Below are positions 5,642 through 6,543 of a DNA stretch of 6,543 bases, in pieces. Every line of letters starts with the position of its first letter. Position 1 is the first letter of the stretch. Source of the stretch: Phenylobacterium sp. (GTDB lineage Bacteria; Pseudomonadota; Alphaproteobacteria; Caulobacterales; Caulobacteraceae). The position numbers and the translations under genes are program-made. The DNA lies in assembly GCA_028291285.1 (NCBI GenBank), contig JAQGIJ010000655.1, positions 1 to 6,543 of the forward strand, read 5' to 3'. Under the pieces are notes generated by a model, which had not been told where the DNA came from, did not search any database, and worked only from the letters and a program-made list of their open reading frames with translations.

Positions 5642-6543
5642 GGTCTGCTGCAGCACCAGGTCTCCGCCCGGCGCGCCATCGAGCACGATGTGCAGGTCCG
5701 CGCCCTGCTGCGCTAGGTGATAGCTCGCGCCCGGGTCCAGCTGGATGCGGTCGCCCGCCGCGCCGCTGAAGTCCGTCACCGTGGTGACGCCGCCGTTGGC
5801 GCTGGCGTGGAAGACGTCCGCCCCGCCGCCGCCGGTCACGGTGTTCTGGCCCATGTCCCCGGAGATCCAGTCGGCCCCCGAGCCGCCGACGATCAGGTCG
5901 TCCCCCTGGCCGCCGCGCAGGGTGTCGCCGGCGGCGCTTCCGTGGATCGTGTCGGCGCCCCTGTTGCCGTTGACGTCGTTGTGGGCGCTGGACTGGGTGG
6001 TGTCGATCAGGTCGTTGCCCTGGCCGCCCATCAGGCTGTCGCCGACGCTCGAGCGCCCGATGATGGTGTCGTCGCCGCGGTTGCCGTTGATCTCGTCGTA
6101 CTGCAGCCCGCCGGTGATCCGGTCGGCGCCGTCGAGCCCGCGGATGGCGTTGGGCCCGTCGGCCTGGCCGGCGATGACGTCGTCCCCGGCGGTCCCGTCG
6201 ATGGCGCTGGGGCCAGGCGCCGGCGTCGTCCCGCTCGCCGCCCAAGGATGCGAGGTGTCGAGGCCGGGTTCGCTGGCCAGGTGGGTGGTGTTGCTGACCG
6301 TCGCGCCGGAGCCGCTGACCATCTGCGCGTCGGCGACGCCCCAGACCTTGGTCCCGTCCACCGTCGCCGAGGTTCCGCTGGCGTCCCACAGCACGCTGCC
6401 CTTGCCGAGGTCGTTGAGCACCGTGTTGGCCGACATGGTGATGGCGCTGCCGGCGTGCAGCCCGCCCTCCTCGCCATAGGCGACGATGTTGGGGTTCTGG
6501 CTGTTCGGCCCCTGCTCGATGGTGTTGCCGGTGATCACCGCCT
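5600..6543 (-). CDS. Secreted RTX calcium-binding / parallel beta-helix protein, C-terminal part (5' end cut by window)
   Basis: The C-terminal 313 or so residues of a larger protein; the frame is open to the right edge, so the GTG at 6538 is not taken as the start. Numbering from that GTG, residues 1-98 look like the end of a right-handed parallel beta-helix (ITGNTIEQGP, SAITMSANTVLNDLGKGSVL, VSNTTHLASEPGL), ending with SHPW at 96-99 and a Pro/Gly/Thr linker. Residues 114-243 are RTX-type nonapeptide repeats (GTAGDDVI, GGQGNDLI, GGSGADWI, GGGGADVF). Residues 250-312 (VTDFSGAAGDRIQLDPG, then LVLQQTAQAGFQTAWILQA) match the usual cap and uncleaved C-terminal signal of type I secreted proteins. 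Export by a type I secretion system and calcium-dependent folding outside the cell are family knowledge; adhesin, S-layer-like or polysaccharide-active roles cannot be separated without the N-terminus. No type I transporter genes are in view. It is convergent with the pilus operon. Confidence 0.88.
   Translation of the reverse strand, partial: AVITGNTIEQGPNSQNPNIVAYGEEGGLHAGSAITMSANTVLNDLGKGSVLWDASGTSATVDGTKVWGVADAQMVSGSGATVSNTTHLASEPGLDTSHPWAASGTTPAPGPSAIDGTAGDDVIAGQADGPNAIRGLDGADRITGGLQYDEINGNRGDDTIIGRSSVGDSLMGGQGNDLIDTTQSSAHNDVNGNRGADTIHGSAAGDTLRGGQGDDLIVGGSGADWISGDMGQNTVTGGGGADVFHASANGGVTTVTDFSGAAGDRIQLDPGASYHLAQQGADLHIVLDGAPGGDLVLQQTAQAGFQTAWILQA
5810..6199 (-). repeat. RTX nonapeptide repeat region (protein-level repeats)
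   Basis: About a dozen GGxGxDxI-like units, several imperfect, cover residues 114-243 of the - strand protein. They are arranged in a higher-order pattern: NGNRGDDTI...GDSLMGGQGNDLI (6005-6088) and NGNRGADTI...GDTLRGGQGDDLI (5891-5971) are two copies of one 27-28 residue block, with DNA roughly three-quarters identical by eye and a one-codon length difference. In RTX proteins such units bind calcium and wind into a beta-roll. Units such as TGGLQYDEI and SGDMGQNTV lack some of the calcium-binding Gly/Asp positions. Confidence 0.8.

Noticed and set aside
4648..5679. 343-codon open frame on the - strand opposite tadC
   Set aside because: Antisense shadow; it also overlaps the end of the better supported RTX gene in another frame.
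5810..6199. Repetitive DNA considered as a CRISPR-like or tandem-repeat array
   Set aside because: The periodicity is that of degenerate protein repeats, with no exact direct repeats and no spacer structure.
5589..6389. Second - strand open frame within the RTX gene, Arg/Gly/His-rich
   Set aside because: It is a frame-shifted reading of the repeat DNA; its apparent repetitiveness simply mirrors the RTX repeats.
5745..6479. 244-codon + strand open frame opposite the RTX gene
   Set aside because: Ser/Pro/Leu-rich translation of RTX repeat DNA; the - strand frame has real RTX repeats and a C-terminal secretion signal.

Overview
The window is GC-rich (very strong G/C preference at third codon positions, so almost every real gene casts long antisense shadow frames). 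The gene types and protein wording fit an alphaproteobacterium, most likely of the Caulobacterales (Caulobacter/Phenylobacterium-like). The taxonomic call is inference from family resemblance; no rRNA or other marker gene is present.

Layout. Positions 1-5592 on the + strand are one tightly packed run of Tad/Flp (type IVc) pilus assembly genes: the 3' part of the secretin gene cpaC/rcpA (1-873, cut by the window edge), a 102-residue lipoprotein gene where cpaD often sits (870-1178), cpaE/tadZ (1202-2362), the secretion ATPase gene cpaF/tadA (2359-3714), and the two inner-membrane platform genes tadB (3711-4658) and tadC (4663-5592). Three of the five junctions are 4-base ATGA stop/start overlaps and the others are gaps of 23 and 4 bases, so this is almost certainly one transcript with translational coupling. 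Its promoter, the pilin, prepilin peptidase and cpaB genes would lie upstream, outside the window.

How they work together (family knowledge): CpaC forms the outer-membrane channel, the small lipoprotein probably supports it from the periplasmic side, CpaE/TadZ localises the machine at the inner membrane or pole, CpaF/TadA hydrolyses ATP to drive pilin polymerisation, and TadB/TadC form the membrane platform that couples the motor to the growing fibre.

Positions 5600-6543 on the - strand hold the 3' end of a convergent gene for a secreted parallel-beta-helix/RTX calcium-binding protein. It runs off the right edge and its stop codon is only 7 bases from the tadC stop. No tadD-type TPR gene follows tadC here. 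A cluster of alternating inverted repeats lies at the convergent junction.

I see no tRNA, rRNA, CRISPR array, insertion sequence or phage gene. There is no gene-free stretch over 300 bases. I do not find a clearly undescribed system. The points most worth a look are the short CpaD-position lipoprotein, the degenerate CpaE nucleotide-binding loop, and the abrupt end of the locus against the RTX gene.
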